64,000 nt of DNA, taken from positions 77,307,501-77,371,500 of the forward strand of contig NC_069364.1 in NCBI RefSeq assembly GCF_021730395.1, read 5' to 3'. Below the pieces are notes generated by a model. The model was not told the DNA's origin and did not search any database. It saw only the letters and a program-made list of their open reading frames with translations. Of this stretch, positions 24,361-36,600 are shown piece by piece. The DNA comes from Mercenaria mercenaria (taxonomy: Eukaryota; Mollusca; Bivalvia; Venerida; Veneridae). Each line of letters begins with the position of its first letter. The stretch's first letter is position 1. Both the position numbers and the translations under genes were made by a program.

Positions 24361-24826
24361 TAAGAAATGATTTTTTTCGGCGTTCATGAAAATTAACGAA
24401 AGAATAGGATCGGCAAATCCATGAACGACAGAATAGGATCGGCAAATCCATGAATCGCTAGCGCGTTTCATGTTTAATTTGCCGATCCTGTTCTGTCGTT
24501 CATTTCGCATGAACACCGAAAAAAGTCTCATTTCTTATATTTACATTATATTTCCTTTCCATTTGTAAACAAGATTAAATTATAAATTGCATACAAAAAA
24601 GCTTCCCGGGCATTCTGTTCAACAGACGGAACAATTGCGACTAAGGAACGTTCTCCCTGACTATACGTGGACGTCGTCAAAACAGCGGCCCGTTATCACT
24701 AAGCAGCGTTGACGTAACTTTCGCGCCTTTCCTTTTGCTGTTCATTAAGAAATGAAACGATTTTTTTCGGTGTTCATGCGAAATGAACGACAGAATAGGA
24801 TCCGCAAATCCATGAATCGCGCTAGC
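24361..24826. mobile_element. Foldback element, copy 1
   Basis: Left hairpin 24361-24538 with arms 'tttttttcggcgttcatg...gacagaataggatcgg' and inverse, an about 200-bp body ('gcttcccgg.cattctgttca', 'gtcgtcaaaacagcgg', 'actaagcagcgttgacgtaa'), then a third copy of the arm at 24751-24826. A second copy is at 33590-33968. Sits in the spacer between the two paralogues. Confidence 0.8.
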
Positions 24827-25789
24827 ATATTAAAAACACAAAATTATATAACGATGCAACAGGTTTTTCCGTCAAAACATATAAACCGAAGTGTTTTTGT
24901 TAGACAGGACTTTGTGTTCATCAACTTCATCACTTGAAGTCGTTTTTTTTTGTTTTCGACTGTAGTCAATGGCATCTATATAAAATATTAAACTCAGTCT
25001 CAGAAGTAGTTCGAGTCATCGCTTTTCTGTTCCAAAATCTATACAATTAAAACAAAACAATGAACCTATTTGAAATGTTACCGTTTCAGCACCTGGTACT
25101 TAAAGCAAAGTGATTTGGTTGTATTTTATAGCATCAGTATATTTGTATAGTACTTAAAAGAGGAAACGGTATAACTGTGGCTTTAGAGTTGTTCATTTAT
25201 TTGAGTGCATTTTACTCGACTTTTCCATATGCAGCTATTTAATTGCATGTCACTATTTTTCATCCAAATATATTTCCACAGTGTAAATATTTCTTCAGGT
25301 ACGTGTGCATTCATCATATTCTTTGCCAGGAAATGCAGTTATGAAATGTAATTAAATAGTGTATAAAACAAATATTATGAAGTGGTTCAGGCGACAAAAA
25401 CAATTTTGGATTTTGATTGACGCTTATTTCTACACGCATTTTTATAGTTATATGTAAAAACATAAATGACTCGGTGGCTTCAGATACATTTGTATAGATC
25501 ACGATATGAGACAATAACCTCTGTAATTCTGGATCAGCCTTGTATGACTTATTGAAAGATATGTCGCATGCTTTAAAATGGAAAAGTAAATTATGTTGGG
25601 AAATTTCAGATCGGACAGTCCAGGGCCCATATCATTCCTGCAGATCTACATTTTCATAATTATGCAATAAAAAGAAATAAATGAAATTAAAAAAAATGAG
25701 ACAGCGCCTCAAGATGAAGAGATAAACTTTGACTTCTGTAAAACTGGATAAGCCTAGTGGTCTACTTGCTATAATTATATGAAAGCATG

Positions 25790-26011
25790 AAATATATAGT
25801 ATATTTTTTCCATGATGAAAAATTAAGCAGGCAGCCGACTAATGTAAGGAAAAATTATAATTAATTTCTAAAACCAGACGAAATTGTGTATGTGGTGAAA
25901 AAATATATAGTATATTTTTTCCATGATGAAAAATTAAGCAGGCAGCCGACTAATGTAAGGAAAAATTATAATTAATTTCTAAAACCAGACGGAATTGTGT
26001 ATGTGGTGAAA
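25790..26011. repeat. 111-bp tandem duplication
   Basis: Two nearly identical 111-bp copies (25790-25900 and 25901-26011) containing 'ccatgatgaaaaattaagca' and 'gccgactaatgtaagg'. Near-identity implies a recent duplication, or an assembly artefact. Confidence 0.92.
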
Positions 26012-27567
26012 ATCATATGTAATACGTATGTACAAAGGTTCTTAAAAGTTGACAACTTAAGTCTACGCCATGACTATATCATGTTACTAACTAGCTTGAG
26101 GTAGTAGTTGCAGGCTAACTGTTATACATTTTGTATTCACATGTCCGTAAAAATACACCGCACCATTCCATTAATCTACAGAGTGTTTTCAATTACTAAC
26201 CTTTCATTTTCAAGAAAATAAAACTTACATTAATGTTAAAGCAAAACGCCTTCAATTTCTTTAAAGCACACCTTTTACATGAAATGTTGTTAAGAGTCTT
26301 GCAGTTAAAGGATTTAAAAGGAATAGAAGCAATATTTCATTCTATCAATTCCAGCCCTTAAGTAAATGCATGTCTATAGTAAGTCAGTTGACAAGTCGCC
26401 ATACATCCTAAATTTGGTCCGTGTAAGTAATAAATACCATTAATATAAAATACAACAACATATCTTAAAGCAGAAACTATGGCCTTGCATATTACTTAAT
26501 TCCGTGCTACTTATTTCTTTTTTTCAGATTTATATCTTCATGATTTAGTTCAACTGCAGATTCGAGGATATATGAAACAAAGTAATGTATATTTATGTAT
26601 TACTCTACATATAACGTTAGGTATTGCGATTTTACCCAATTTCCAGAATACAATGAATTGATTTTGATCTCGTTTTAACAATTTAAAGCAAAAATGAGTA
26701 GGAAACTGTACACCAAAATAAGAGAAGAAAAATATCAATACAGTATAATGAACATCACAAAAATTTTGTGATAAAAAAAACAATCAGACAGACACAAATA
26801 TTCAATGTCACATACTATTATAAACGTTACTTTTGCATACTGAAGCTCAAAAACTTATATTATTTTGCAATTCTCTTAGTTACAAGTGGAATAAAAGCAG
26901 TAAGTGCTAAGCAGAAAGTAAAATCGTCTAAATTGCAAATGGATTAAGAGCATTTTTGTGTATATAAACCCTGTTTAAAGAAAGATCAGCAGTAGTAGGC
27001 ATTAATTTGGTTACCAGATTGTTTTTTTTGTTTTTTTTTTAATTCAAACCGCGAACTGCTTTCTAAATAATTTTGTAATTTGATGTAGGGTTTTTGACAA
27101 GCCTTATTACATTTGAATGTTTCCTTCTCAAACCATATTATGATGCACCAGAACTTATGTTGATTCACATCCATAACCTATGTTGATTTTAGGGATTGAG
27201 TCAAACACAGGGAATGTAATTAATTGCAACGTCTTCTAAAACCATATTTAAACAAAGTATTTAAAAATACTTATCACTCGATTAAAATGACCTTGAATAT
27301 CATTATATTTAAGGGTCTAAACAAGGTAAGAGCTTTGCTATTTCTTATACAGACTGCCAATATATGATAGGCAAATACCAGAAAATCTAAACTTTAGATT
27401 GAGCTTGCTAATCAAAGTAGTACGTCAACAGTTACCATTGTGGATGAAGGCATATACTAGTACTACTAATGCTATGAGTAACGCGTGGACTTTGCAAAAA
27501 GTAAAATGACATATCTTTTCAGAATAATATTACATTAACCTTAGGAACACTTCACAAACATTAAACA

Positions 27568-27617
27568 TACCAAAGACAACGTGTGGGTCTGAGACCATAA
27601 GTGTACCGTAATCAACT
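27568..27617 (-). pseudogene. Stray N-terminal piece of a sushi exon
   Basis: The minus strand reads a splice-like 'tttcag' then a degenerate DYGTLMVSDPHVVFG, matching the DCGTPTVSSAHVVLG start of the sushi exons, then stops resembling them. The first Cys is gone. It lies between the two paralogues and suggests a third, lost copy or a scrambled inversion. Confidence 0.65.
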
Positions 27618-28203
27618 GAAAATAGAACAGAAAGGGGGCGGGACATCAATTTTTATCTCGTAAATGCTTTCACCGACTCTAATTCTGAACGACTTTACTG
27701 CCTGTTCTGATTTTAATACAATTGAAATAAAACAGTGAACCGATGATTGCAAATATTTGTAAAATTGAAAAGATATGGCAAACAAATTCGATGCCCTTTT
27801 CGTCGCACGGGAAAAGCAATCTGTATATTACATACACTTATATACTAAAAAGGGAAAGCTGTGTTTATTTTGCTTTTAAGATATTAATTAACAAGAGTGT
27901 ACTCCACTTGACATTTCGGTGTGCAGATGTTTGCCTGAATGTTTACTCAGTTTTATCAAAAATATAGGAACATACAATTTCGTCGTTCGTTCTGTTCTTT
28001 GTATTGTATAATCCAATTACGAAAACAGAATGAATATTTCATAACATGATTAAAAAATGTAGCAACCACGGGAAACACAGATACGAGAAATCAAATGATT
28101 ACACTAACAATTGTCATTTTTTCAAGTTGCAAATGTAACACCGGATTTAAGCAACAAAGAACACGCTCAGAAGTTAAATATGGACTGAAAATTTGTTTTC
28201 TTG

Positions 28204-28350
28204 TTAAAATTCAATTTTCTCAGTAATAAATGCTGGTTGTTATTCATTTTAAAACTTGTTTTAGTGTTAAAATTCAATTTTCTCAGTAATAAATGCTGGT
28301 TGTAATTCATTTTAAAACTTGTTTTAGTGTTAAAATTCAATTTTCTAAGT
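28204..28350. repeat. 63-bp tandem repeat, about 2.3 copies
   Basis: Unit contains 'ttaaaattcaattttctcag' and 'taaatgctggttgt'; the two full copies are nearly identical and the third is cut after about 20 bp. Confidence 0.92.
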
Positions 28351-28679
28351 AAATGTTAAGATGGCGTTTTTCAAGTTGTATTGAAAACCATCAATATAAG
28401 AAATTTAAAAATGAAACTGATGTGAGAGTTTTTCATGTCTTTTCAACGTATACGTGTATTTTGAAAATGATAAAATACTGCTGCAAAATGAATAAAGGTA
28501 TCACCTACCCCTTTTCAAAAGTTGGTACTGCATACCTGATGGATCCGATGAATTAACGGGAAATCATTCTTGTCGCTACCATGCATTTGTTACTAGTATA
28601 TTGTTCAAATTTAATTTTTATGGTAATATGTTTGGCATGACAGAAACAATAAACTGATTAAAAATGGATTTCTATCAAA

Positions 28680-29135
28680 TCGGTTTGATGTAAATATAGA
28701 TTTGCCTGGACCGCAATCTGTCACTCATGTCTTTTAAAACTGCTTTATACTGAACAAGGAATGAAGATTGAAGCATTGGGCCTTGGTTTAGAACTTGATA
28801 ATGGTGAAACGTTTACTATTGTACCGTATGCTGATAATATTGTGCTTTTTACGTATAACGAACGAGATCTTTTGACTATGTTAACTTTTACCCTGCTAAA
28901 TTTCTATAATGGAATGGTCTATCACTCAATTTGGGCAGTACCATTCATAATTCGAAGGGGTGTTCACTGAAAATTTACTGCCTAAATAGTGAACAGTGCA
29001 GACCATGGTCTGCGCTGGTCGCACAGGCAGAACTACTTGCCGCCATCAGGCTAAACGTTAAATACTTTGAATGATTGGTATAGAGTAAAAATCACGAAAA
29101 TTACTGATAAGAATAGAAATATTGTACACTGAAAA
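28680..29135 (+). mobile_element. LINE reverse-transcriptase fragment, split by a MITE
   Basis: The plus strand reads ...IEALGLGLELDNGETFTIVP YADNIVLF..NERDLLTM, then a MITE (28881-29061), then a NDWYRVKITKI...IVH block. This matches the LGLG..(Y)ADD(I)VL..E.E.DL..ML..L..W order of LINE reverse transcriptases; the usual YADD is YADN here. Truncated and dead. Confidence 0.8.
28881..29061. mobile_element. TTAA-flanked MITE
   Basis: Begins TTAACTTTTACCCTGCTAAA and ends CAGGCTAAACGTTAA. The body has the inverted words 'agcctgatggcgg' and 'cactgttcactatttaggca' that I know from clam repeats. The TTAA borders fit a piggyBac-type target, and it interrupts a LINE fragment. Confidence 0.8.
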
Positions 29136-29556
29136 GGCTGGCCATGGGTGATTATTTGGGGAACAAGAAATTGCTCGTACATTGACGCCATTCATAAAAC
29201 AGATATGCGGTTTTACTTAAGACGGAAGGACACAATCATACCACTGCCACTGCTGGAGAATTTTGTTGTTAAGCAAATAACGCGTATTGTTAATACATGG
29301 TTCCGATTTTCAGAGCTGGATAATTTTCGTTGTTTAAATATATTTTGAGCGCGTTTTATCACCATAAGTCCTATAACCATCACTGGATATTTCGGCTGAA
29401 GCTTGTGGGGATATTGGAAAACGGCGGCAGCCAATATTCCAATAAAGGACTACTTTGGCGTTCCATTTCTCGATCAGTGCGACTTCTAAAACGTACTTTA
29501 ATAACGCCAAAAAAAAAAAAAGGATTATAATTGGGGCTGTGGCTACGTTTATAAAG

Positions 29557-32500
29557 ATGAAGCATAATTTTAAATGCATTAGGATTTTGTTTGCATATTT
29601 CTTCTACATTATCTACATAATTTCCTTTGTAAATTGTGAAATCACAAGTAAGACGTTTAAATACCAGCCCGAAATTGATGGAAAAACATGCCTTTCAAAC
29701 GATCAATTATTTACCGTGACAGCTTTTAAGAAAATTGCTTGTGTGAATATATGCTCGCAATCCCCCGACTGCAAAGGCGTTGCATATAGTCCAGGGAATG
29801 CCTTATGTACTGGATGCAGTGGACTTTATCATGTATCAAGTAATCTTGTGGACCAGCCGGGGACTTACTTCTATGCAGCTGATGATATTGGTATGTCTTC
29901 TTTGAAACTATCAAGCGTACCTTCAACCCCGGCATTGAAATAGTTAACTAGTTGTCTATAGGCTCCATTGTCAAAGGTTATAGTTCAATTGCCCTAGTGC
30001 ATACAAAAGTAAACATTCTAGAATAAAACATTTAAATTTATCTCAGTGGGTCGATAATATCTTTGTTGTATCTTTTGATATATATTGTTTTTCATAGATT
30101 TTTTATTAAAATTTTTTTTAGTTTAAACATGCAAAATGCCATAGTGAGGGGCGGATGTTAAAGCGACCGCGTTTATACCCCCCCCCACATTTAAATTTTT
30201 TTTCAGTTGTTGCGGTACACCTATGGTCTCGATCCACTGTTTTTTTGGGAATTTTTAATGATAACTCTTTATGGTGCTGAATTCATACACGTGCACTCCT
30301 GCACATTTTTCCCCGTACAGCAGCCGCCGTACACGTGTCAGCTGATGGTACATGGGGACACCAGATTGTGTTTAGGGAGGTACACGTGTAGTTTTCTTTG
30401 TGGCAGGGTAAAGTGCGATAGAGAGAAAGGTTCAATGGGAACTTTTCAGGTTTAGCTACTGTAACCAAAGGTATAATTATTAACGTTTGAATTTTCTCGT
30501 TGAAAGAAAAGCCACCTCATATTGGAACCAATAAAAAATTTTTTTTAGTAAAATTGGTACAACTAGGACATAAAAGAATGCATGACTGTAGTTACACGTG
30601 AAAATATGCCAAACACTGATATTTTTTGGTTTCAAGTTCGAGCAATGACTAAGCGAACATTTATAACATCAAGAGCATTAGGTTAAAAGCATACATAAAA
30701 TGTTTAATTTATATATATTCGGCTTGATGAAATACGAATGAAATACGATAGGTCACATATTTGTCGTGCGGATGCGAGCTACTGCAAGTGAAAAGTTTCG
30801 AGTGACTTTTATGAAATGCGTGTTGTTATCGTGGATTTTAAAGTAGGCGTTTGCTGTGGCGGAAGCGTACCATTTTACACAAAGTACTCTCACTTAGTCA
30901 TTAATATAAAAACGTTGTACCTGTACAGAAGGGGATAATTTCAACATGTTACGCCGGATTAATGACAGTTGATCAACTCGGTGAGTTTAGTTCTGATAGT
31001 AAGATGGAATATTAATATTGTAGTGGCTATAATATCACTCGTTCATCTCTTTTACCTCTGTATGTTTCAGGCCCAGATGTTGGCTACCTTTCAAGTACGT
31101 ATTTAAGTTTAATTACATGTAGAGATATTTGAAATGACAAACTCTCTGATTAAGTCAACATGTATTTCCGCTGTGCTAAACGAAGCGTGACTACCGTTAC
31201 AAAGCGAATATTCGGATAAGTTTTATTCGAATATAAAGAGATTCTGTTGCCGTTGGAACAGAATATGGAGTAATCGTTTAAGTAGTTGCTTTTGCTTTCT
31301 CAAATGATAAATAAAAGGTTATGTTGATTTTACGTTGCAAAACGATAACGTGGGTGGCGTTGACGTAATTTAAAACGTTCGCGTGTTGGTATCAAACGTG
31401 GCACCCTAGAGCCGCGGACGGTCCAGTATAATTTCGTTGCCCATACCGAGATAACTCGATAATGTCTAATAATTTCGCTTAAAAGGTTTCAGTAAAAATC
31501 TTTGAGAAGAATAAGTCAATACAGATTTTGATGAATATACCTTTTTAATTTAATAAAAGACGTGGAATCTTGACAACAATGGTTGCACATGAGTTTGTAA
31601 TCGACATGAATATGTAATAACAATTGCTTATGTAATTGCGAGTAGTTAGTTTTGTATGACATGAGTTACAGCACAACCGAAATGAGCATATGCAAAACTT
31701 GGAATCCACCATATTGGAACAGATTTAAAGAATAAATTTAATGACATATTTGAATACAAGTTGGATTTATAAATAGTTGCAATACATTGTATACAGATGC
31801 CATATGTAGGTGTTGCGGTTTTGAAATCCTTGAGATTAGATATGCCTCGCTTATTTGTTTTCTCCGTCGAATTTACAAATATTGAGGCTGCTGTTCCAGT
31901 TCAGTTTGAAACAATGCTAAAGAATTTGAATTTATCTGACAACAGAAACAAATATAGATTTTAAATTGTTCATCATTTCTAAATCGTCTCAGACGCTTTA
32001 AAACATCGATTTTGGGGAATAATTTTCAAAACTATATATAATAACAATAACAAAAGACATTTAAATAAGATACACGTTTAAACACATTTTAGGGGGGCTT
32101 TTTAACTTTTAACCGTGGACGTGGAAACATGAAAAGGAAACACTTTACGGCACCGCTTGTCTTAGTGATTTTCCCATTTGCATCCACTTTGGGACACGAG
32201 TCGTTTTTAGGTTCTATAACTTTCGTTGACTTCTTTTCTATAGAACAGCGAATGGAGGAATAACTTGAAGTGTAACATTTTCAGATAGGCAGTGCTTTTT
32301 GCTGTTTTTTTCCTTAAAGACCCACATCCAAGTTTTCATTGTAGCTACACCCTTTTTCCTTTTTTGGAAAAGCCGGTATTTCAAATTGACACATATTTAT
32401 AATTATCAAGGTGTGTTTACTGAGACAATGTTTAGTTTATCTAACAGACATTTAACAACAATTTTTTATATAAATAATGTCCAACCAAATGACTTTTAAA

Positions 32501-34427
32501 GTTTCCCTATGCTTTCAAGTTAGCCAGTAATCAAATCGGATTTCAATAACTGTTTTATCAGTTTAAATAGTCGTTTGTCATCGTTTTCTTTCAGAATTGA
32601 CAGTGGTTTTCAGAACAATTGGCTCTGCAACACAAAATTTTATTACGGCATTCCGCTTAAGCCGTTGCTAGGCGGCGTGAGAGGGGTTCAGACTCAATCA
32701 AACTTATTCTGCCCGGATGTGTGCTATGCTTCCAAAGGATCTTCTTGTTTATTTTCTTAGTAAGCACCACAACTGTACAATGTCTCCACGTACTCGGATC
32801 TAGTTTATATATTGTTATGCTTTCTGGTCCTTTGAGAACATGGAGTCCATTCAATTCTACTGTGATAGAATTCCTGTCTAGCCGGTGCTAGGGGACGTGA
32901 GGGGTGTTTAACATTTCATTACCTTTCATGGATTGTTCCAGTCGAACTGAGTCTGTTTTTGTATTGTTTGCTTGTGTACTATGCTACCATGGGATCTTCT
33001 GGTAAATTTTAGACTAGGAAAGTTTAATTTCGAATTTGAGGATAGTTATATACTGTTTTAATAATGTTGAAGACAATTACGCCATATTTTATATGTGATA
33101 GTCCCTTAATTGTGATAACTCTTCTTTGTTACAGACGGTTACCCAATTCCAGCGGACGAAACAGGTATTTAGTAAACCAGTTAATACATTTATCCGAAAT
33201 TTAATTACTTTATACTTATTATCTAAGCAGCTTTATGAATGTTATGGCCTAAAGATGCAGATTTTCATGCGTAAATGTAGGGGCCTACATTATGAAAAAA
33301 ATATGTTTAAACTAGATAAGTAATCGCACGCACGGCTATTGCCGATTTCATTAGGAAAGGTAAACTTTATCAATTGTCATTTTATGTTAGAAGGCTTTTT
33401 GTTGTAAGGATCTCTTTTCATTTTTTCCCTGTTTTTATTTCTTATAAAACCGGGTAATGAATAATGAAAACAGTCTGGACACACGCATGATTTGGGGCTG
33501 AACTTTAACACAGTAGAATAAGGAATTTGTTTTCTGTCAGTTCGGATTTCCTTGTGAAATATCCACCATATTTTACAGACTATATTTTAGAAATGAAACC
33601 TTTTTTTTTCGGTGTTCATGCGAAATGAACGACAGAATAGGTTCATGTTTAATTTGCCGATTTTATTCTGTCGTTCATTTCGCATGAACACCGGAAAAAA
33701 GTTTCATTTCTTATATTTGCATTATATTTCCTTTCCATTTGTAAACAAGATTATATTATAAATTGCACACATTTGGTTGCATTCAACATTAAAATCAGCT
33801 TCCCGGCCATTCTGTTCATCAGACGAAACAACCGCAACGTCATCTAAGGAACGTTCTCCTCGACTATATGCGAACGTCGTCAAAACAGCGGCATTTTATC
33901 ACTAAGCAGCGTTGACGTAATTTTCGCGCATTGCTTTTTGCTGTTCATAAGAAATTTCTTACATTTACATTATATTTCCTTTACATAACCGGGGCGCATA
34001 AATAAACAACACTACCAACGTTATTTAACGATTATTTTTGTTTCTTGGTATTTAAAACATGACATTAACCGTATCTTTGCATACAACTTAAAAAATCGGT
34101 AAACGGGAATACAAGAATAACAATTTTACATACGAGTTATTTTGAGTACAAAACGTTTTCAAAGTATATTTTATCCGAGTAAAATATTAAAACTGATTTT
34201 GTCTTTCATTAAATTCAGAATTTGGATAATCTTGCTTGAATGTTTTACCAACATTTCCTATTTATTTTAACGCAGGTTGTACCCAGTATTTTGGCAGCTC
34301 ATGCCCAAACATGGGACTCGGTGGCAATGTTTTAAGATTCAATGGTCAATATAGTGACGATTGTTTCTGTGACAACGAATGTTGTAATGCAGGCGATTGC
34401 TGCTTTGATTCAACTTGTAATGGCTGA
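29557..34427 (+). CDS. Secreted PAN/apple - somatomedin-B protein (paralogue of 18859-22936)
   Basis: Four exons join with no frame break into 179 residues: 29557-29890 (ATG; signal peptide ILFAYFFYIIYIISFVNC; PAN/apple-like domain with KKIACVNICSQSPDCKGVAY and LCTGCSGLYHVSSNLVDQPG), micro-exons 31071-31094 (24 nt) and 33135-33164 (30 nt, GYPIPADET), and 34276-34427 (somatomedin-B domain, CFCDNECCNAGDCCFDSTC, then TGA). All introns are phase 1 with AG/GT borders. Both micro-exons have partners of equal length and phase in the minus-strand paralogue. A sushi exon between exons 1 and 2 is dead (30207-30379) and can be skipped without loss of frame. The first ATG before the hydrophobic stretch was taken as start. 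A possible AATAAA lies at 34884. Secreted; role unknown. Confidence 0.87.
30207..30379 (+). pseudogene. Dead sushi exon inside the plus-strand PAN-SMB gene
   Basis: Follows 'tttttcag' and keeps stretches matching the minus-strand sushi exons ('cggtacacctatggtctcg', 'tatggtgctga', 'cgtgtcagctgatgg'), ending near GGGAG|GTACAC. A one-base loss near the start and later changes destroy the cysteine pattern (CGTPTV is lost). Its length class and position match the working exons of the paralogue, so this is exon death after duplication. Confidence 0.8.
32640..33012 (+). repeat. Two copies of a dispersed 'gctagggggcgtgaggggtg' element
   Basis: Two adjacent related copies: words 'gttgctaggcggcgtgagag' and 'ggtgctaggggacgtgaggg', each followed by 'gtgtgctatgcttcca..ggatcttct' or 'gtgtactatgctacca.gggatcttct'. 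The same family, with an expanded core, is at 50395-50935. Non-coding, common in clam genomes as far as I know. Confidence 0.75.
33590..33968. mobile_element. Foldback element, copy 2
   Basis: Matches 24361-24760: hairpin arms 'tcggtgttcatgcgaaatga' and inverse, then the shared body ('cagcttcccggccattctgt', 'cgtcgtcaaaacagcgg'). It lies in the last intron of the plus-strand PAN-SMB gene. Confidence 0.85.
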
Positions 34428-35110
34428 CTGGGAAGGCTCGTCGTCGAAAAACGGGTTATACTGACAGTGTTTCAATGGACTAAAAATCCACTGGATGTAC
34501 TTTACATAAAAACAATGTTTCATTAAACAATAAGACAGATTATGGTTACAGTCACAAACTTAATGGAACTTAGTTATTAGGTAGTTTGCGGAACCCATTT
34601 CGCCACAACTTCAAATGGCAACTGTAAACTATTTAAACTGCAATGGTTTGCATTTGAGGTTTAAACTTCACAAAATAGAACAGAATACAGACTTTTATTA
34701 TTCATCTAGACCTAAGTACTTGAGGAAAACAACAATTGATGATAATTGAAAATGTAAAATTTTGAAATTATTGATTTTTGCAATTTTTGTCCACCTAAAC
34801 AACCTGAACATGCAACTAGCACGAAATGTGAATGCATTACATCATTACCCTACTGCATCAATATCTAGAGAAAATATCCTTTCAATAAAGTATGAAATTA
34901 GTGTGGTCAACACTTGATATCAGTACAGAAGAACGGAAGATAAGTATAAAAAACACAAATCTGTTGACTGGCTCGTGTTTTTTGGTTGTTATTGTTGTTG
35001 TTTTTTAGCCATCAAAATATGGTGTGAATATTGTTCATGCTTCATAGATATTTAATGATAGTAGACAGATAGATAGATAACTCTTTTGTTACACTGAAAT
35101 TTGTCCAACA
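34428..35110. other. 3' flank of the plus-strand gene
   Basis: Probable 3' UTR, with an AATAAA at about 34884-34889, then unremarkable AT-rich sequence up to the first LINE fragment. Confidence 0.5.
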
Positions 35111-35114
35111 TAAT

Positions 35115-35940
35115 AAATAGAAGAAGAAGAAGAATAGTTTATTTCCACTAATTAAGGACTTGAGCCATTATGGTTCCTCGTCCACTAATCTGTTACAATC
35201 TAATACAAGGTCAAAAAACATATATACATAATATCATATAACGTTCTGAAGGTATAGTGTTATAAAGTATTGTATTAAGGATGAACAAAACTAGTATCAA
35301 AATAATATTGTTGGCTACATCAATGCACATAGCATAATACATTTTTCATAAAACATTTTTTTTGTAGAGGTATCAAAATATATAATACATATTAAAATAA
35401 AACATAGTAAACATATTTCTATCTCATAATTACACAATATTGTTAATAGTGGCAGATCGTATATTTAGGGCATTTTTGATAAAGGCTGCTAAGTTGTTTA
35501 AAGTTTTTCTATCAGTTGAGTTCAATAGTTCAATAAATTTCCACATAATAGGATTTCTTCTATATCTCTTTGCAATATAATGTTTTCTTAATGCGCTGTA
35601 TTTTGTACATATTAAAACAAAGTGGTATTCATTTTCTATGTCAGAGCTTCTGTTATCACATATTAAAATAGTCTTTCATTTCTCTCTATCCTGTTTCTAC
35701 CATATCTGCCAGTTTCTATTCTAAGCGTATGTGTCGATGTTCTAAGTCTTGTTAGTAAACTTCTGTAATATTTACTGTTCATTGAATTTAAATAACTTTC
35801 ATACATAAAATCTTTCTTCAAGTGTTTGTATAGCGATAATGTTCTATTATTTTGTAGGTTCTCATGCCACTCTTGTCTGAACATATCAAAACGTAATAAA
35901 TAAAACAACAAAATATAACTTTCTTACAGTACAACTTGCC
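35115..35940 (-). mobile_element. LINE 3' fragment, minus strand
   Basis: The minus strand keeps the C-terminal LINE segment: HTLRIETGRYGRNRIERNER, then a Cys-rich IENEYHFVLICTKYSALRK stretch, then an AT-rich 3' end. The order (L.IE.GRY..R...C..C....DE.HFL..C..Y..LR) is typical of the extreme C-terminus of Jockey/CR1-like LINE ORF2. Truncated. Confidence 0.8.
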
Positions 35941-36069
35941 CAATGGGCCTACTAGTTACAACTTCATAAAAATAATTTCGACATAGATTAAAAACCTATA
36001 GATAGCTGATTCAACATCGGATAATATTTAAAGTAAATGCTAGTAAACAATATTCACATTCATCTAAAT

Positions 36070-36600
36070 GTTAACCATTTTCTTTTCCTTGGAAAGTCTG
36101 CTAATATAATGTATTCATTAAATCATCTAAAAATGTTTCTTTCAGACTGTGATAATCTTTTTGAAATGTTCGTTGCCTTAAATCATTATATAAGGCACAC
36201 TTTAAAAGGAAATGCTATTCATCTTCAGTATCATTTTTTCTACTGTATTTGCATAATCTGTTGTTAAGATCTTCATCACTAAAACGGCCAGTTTCCACTC
36301 TAAGAGCTAGAACTCCACAACGAAACTGTGCCATAATTTCATTAAGAGCGTTCTTTTGTTCACATACGTTTCTGTTTCATAGATACGTTTGAACACTCAT
36401 TATAAGATCTCAGTTTCGGAGAATAATTCAGTTTCTCCAGCCAACCGTCAGCATAAAATCTAAATAACCTTCGATTTACCTCAGAAATACCAATAAGAGA
36501 TTAATAGTCAAATTAATATGATCGAAATGTTAATATCTTTCTGAACAGCAGTTGCTATTCATATAAACTTTATCATAATCATAGTCAAAAACTCTTTATA
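36070..36600 (-). mobile_element. Second LINE 3' fragment, minus strand
   Basis: In shifting minus-strand frames it again reads LRVETGRFSDEDLNNRLCKY, a C.YS/..DTEDE.HFLLKCALYNDLR block. Same protein segment as 35115-35940 but diverged, so a separate insertion. Confidence 0.7.

Larger units (their letters stand above)
22937..29556. other. Head-to-head spacer between the two PAN-SMB genes
   Basis: About 6.6 kb separating the two start codons. Both promoters must lie here, but no TATA or other motif is convincing. Contents: small palindromes, one foldback element, two tandem duplications, the stray sushi piece, and a LINE fragment with an inserted MITE. I see no other gene. Confidence 0.6.

Noticed and set aside
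29455-29556. Longer N-terminus for the plus-strand PAN gene (upstream alternative start)
   Set aside because: The added residues are Lys-rich and would hide the signal peptide; the ATG at 29557 directly precedes the hydrophobic stretch.
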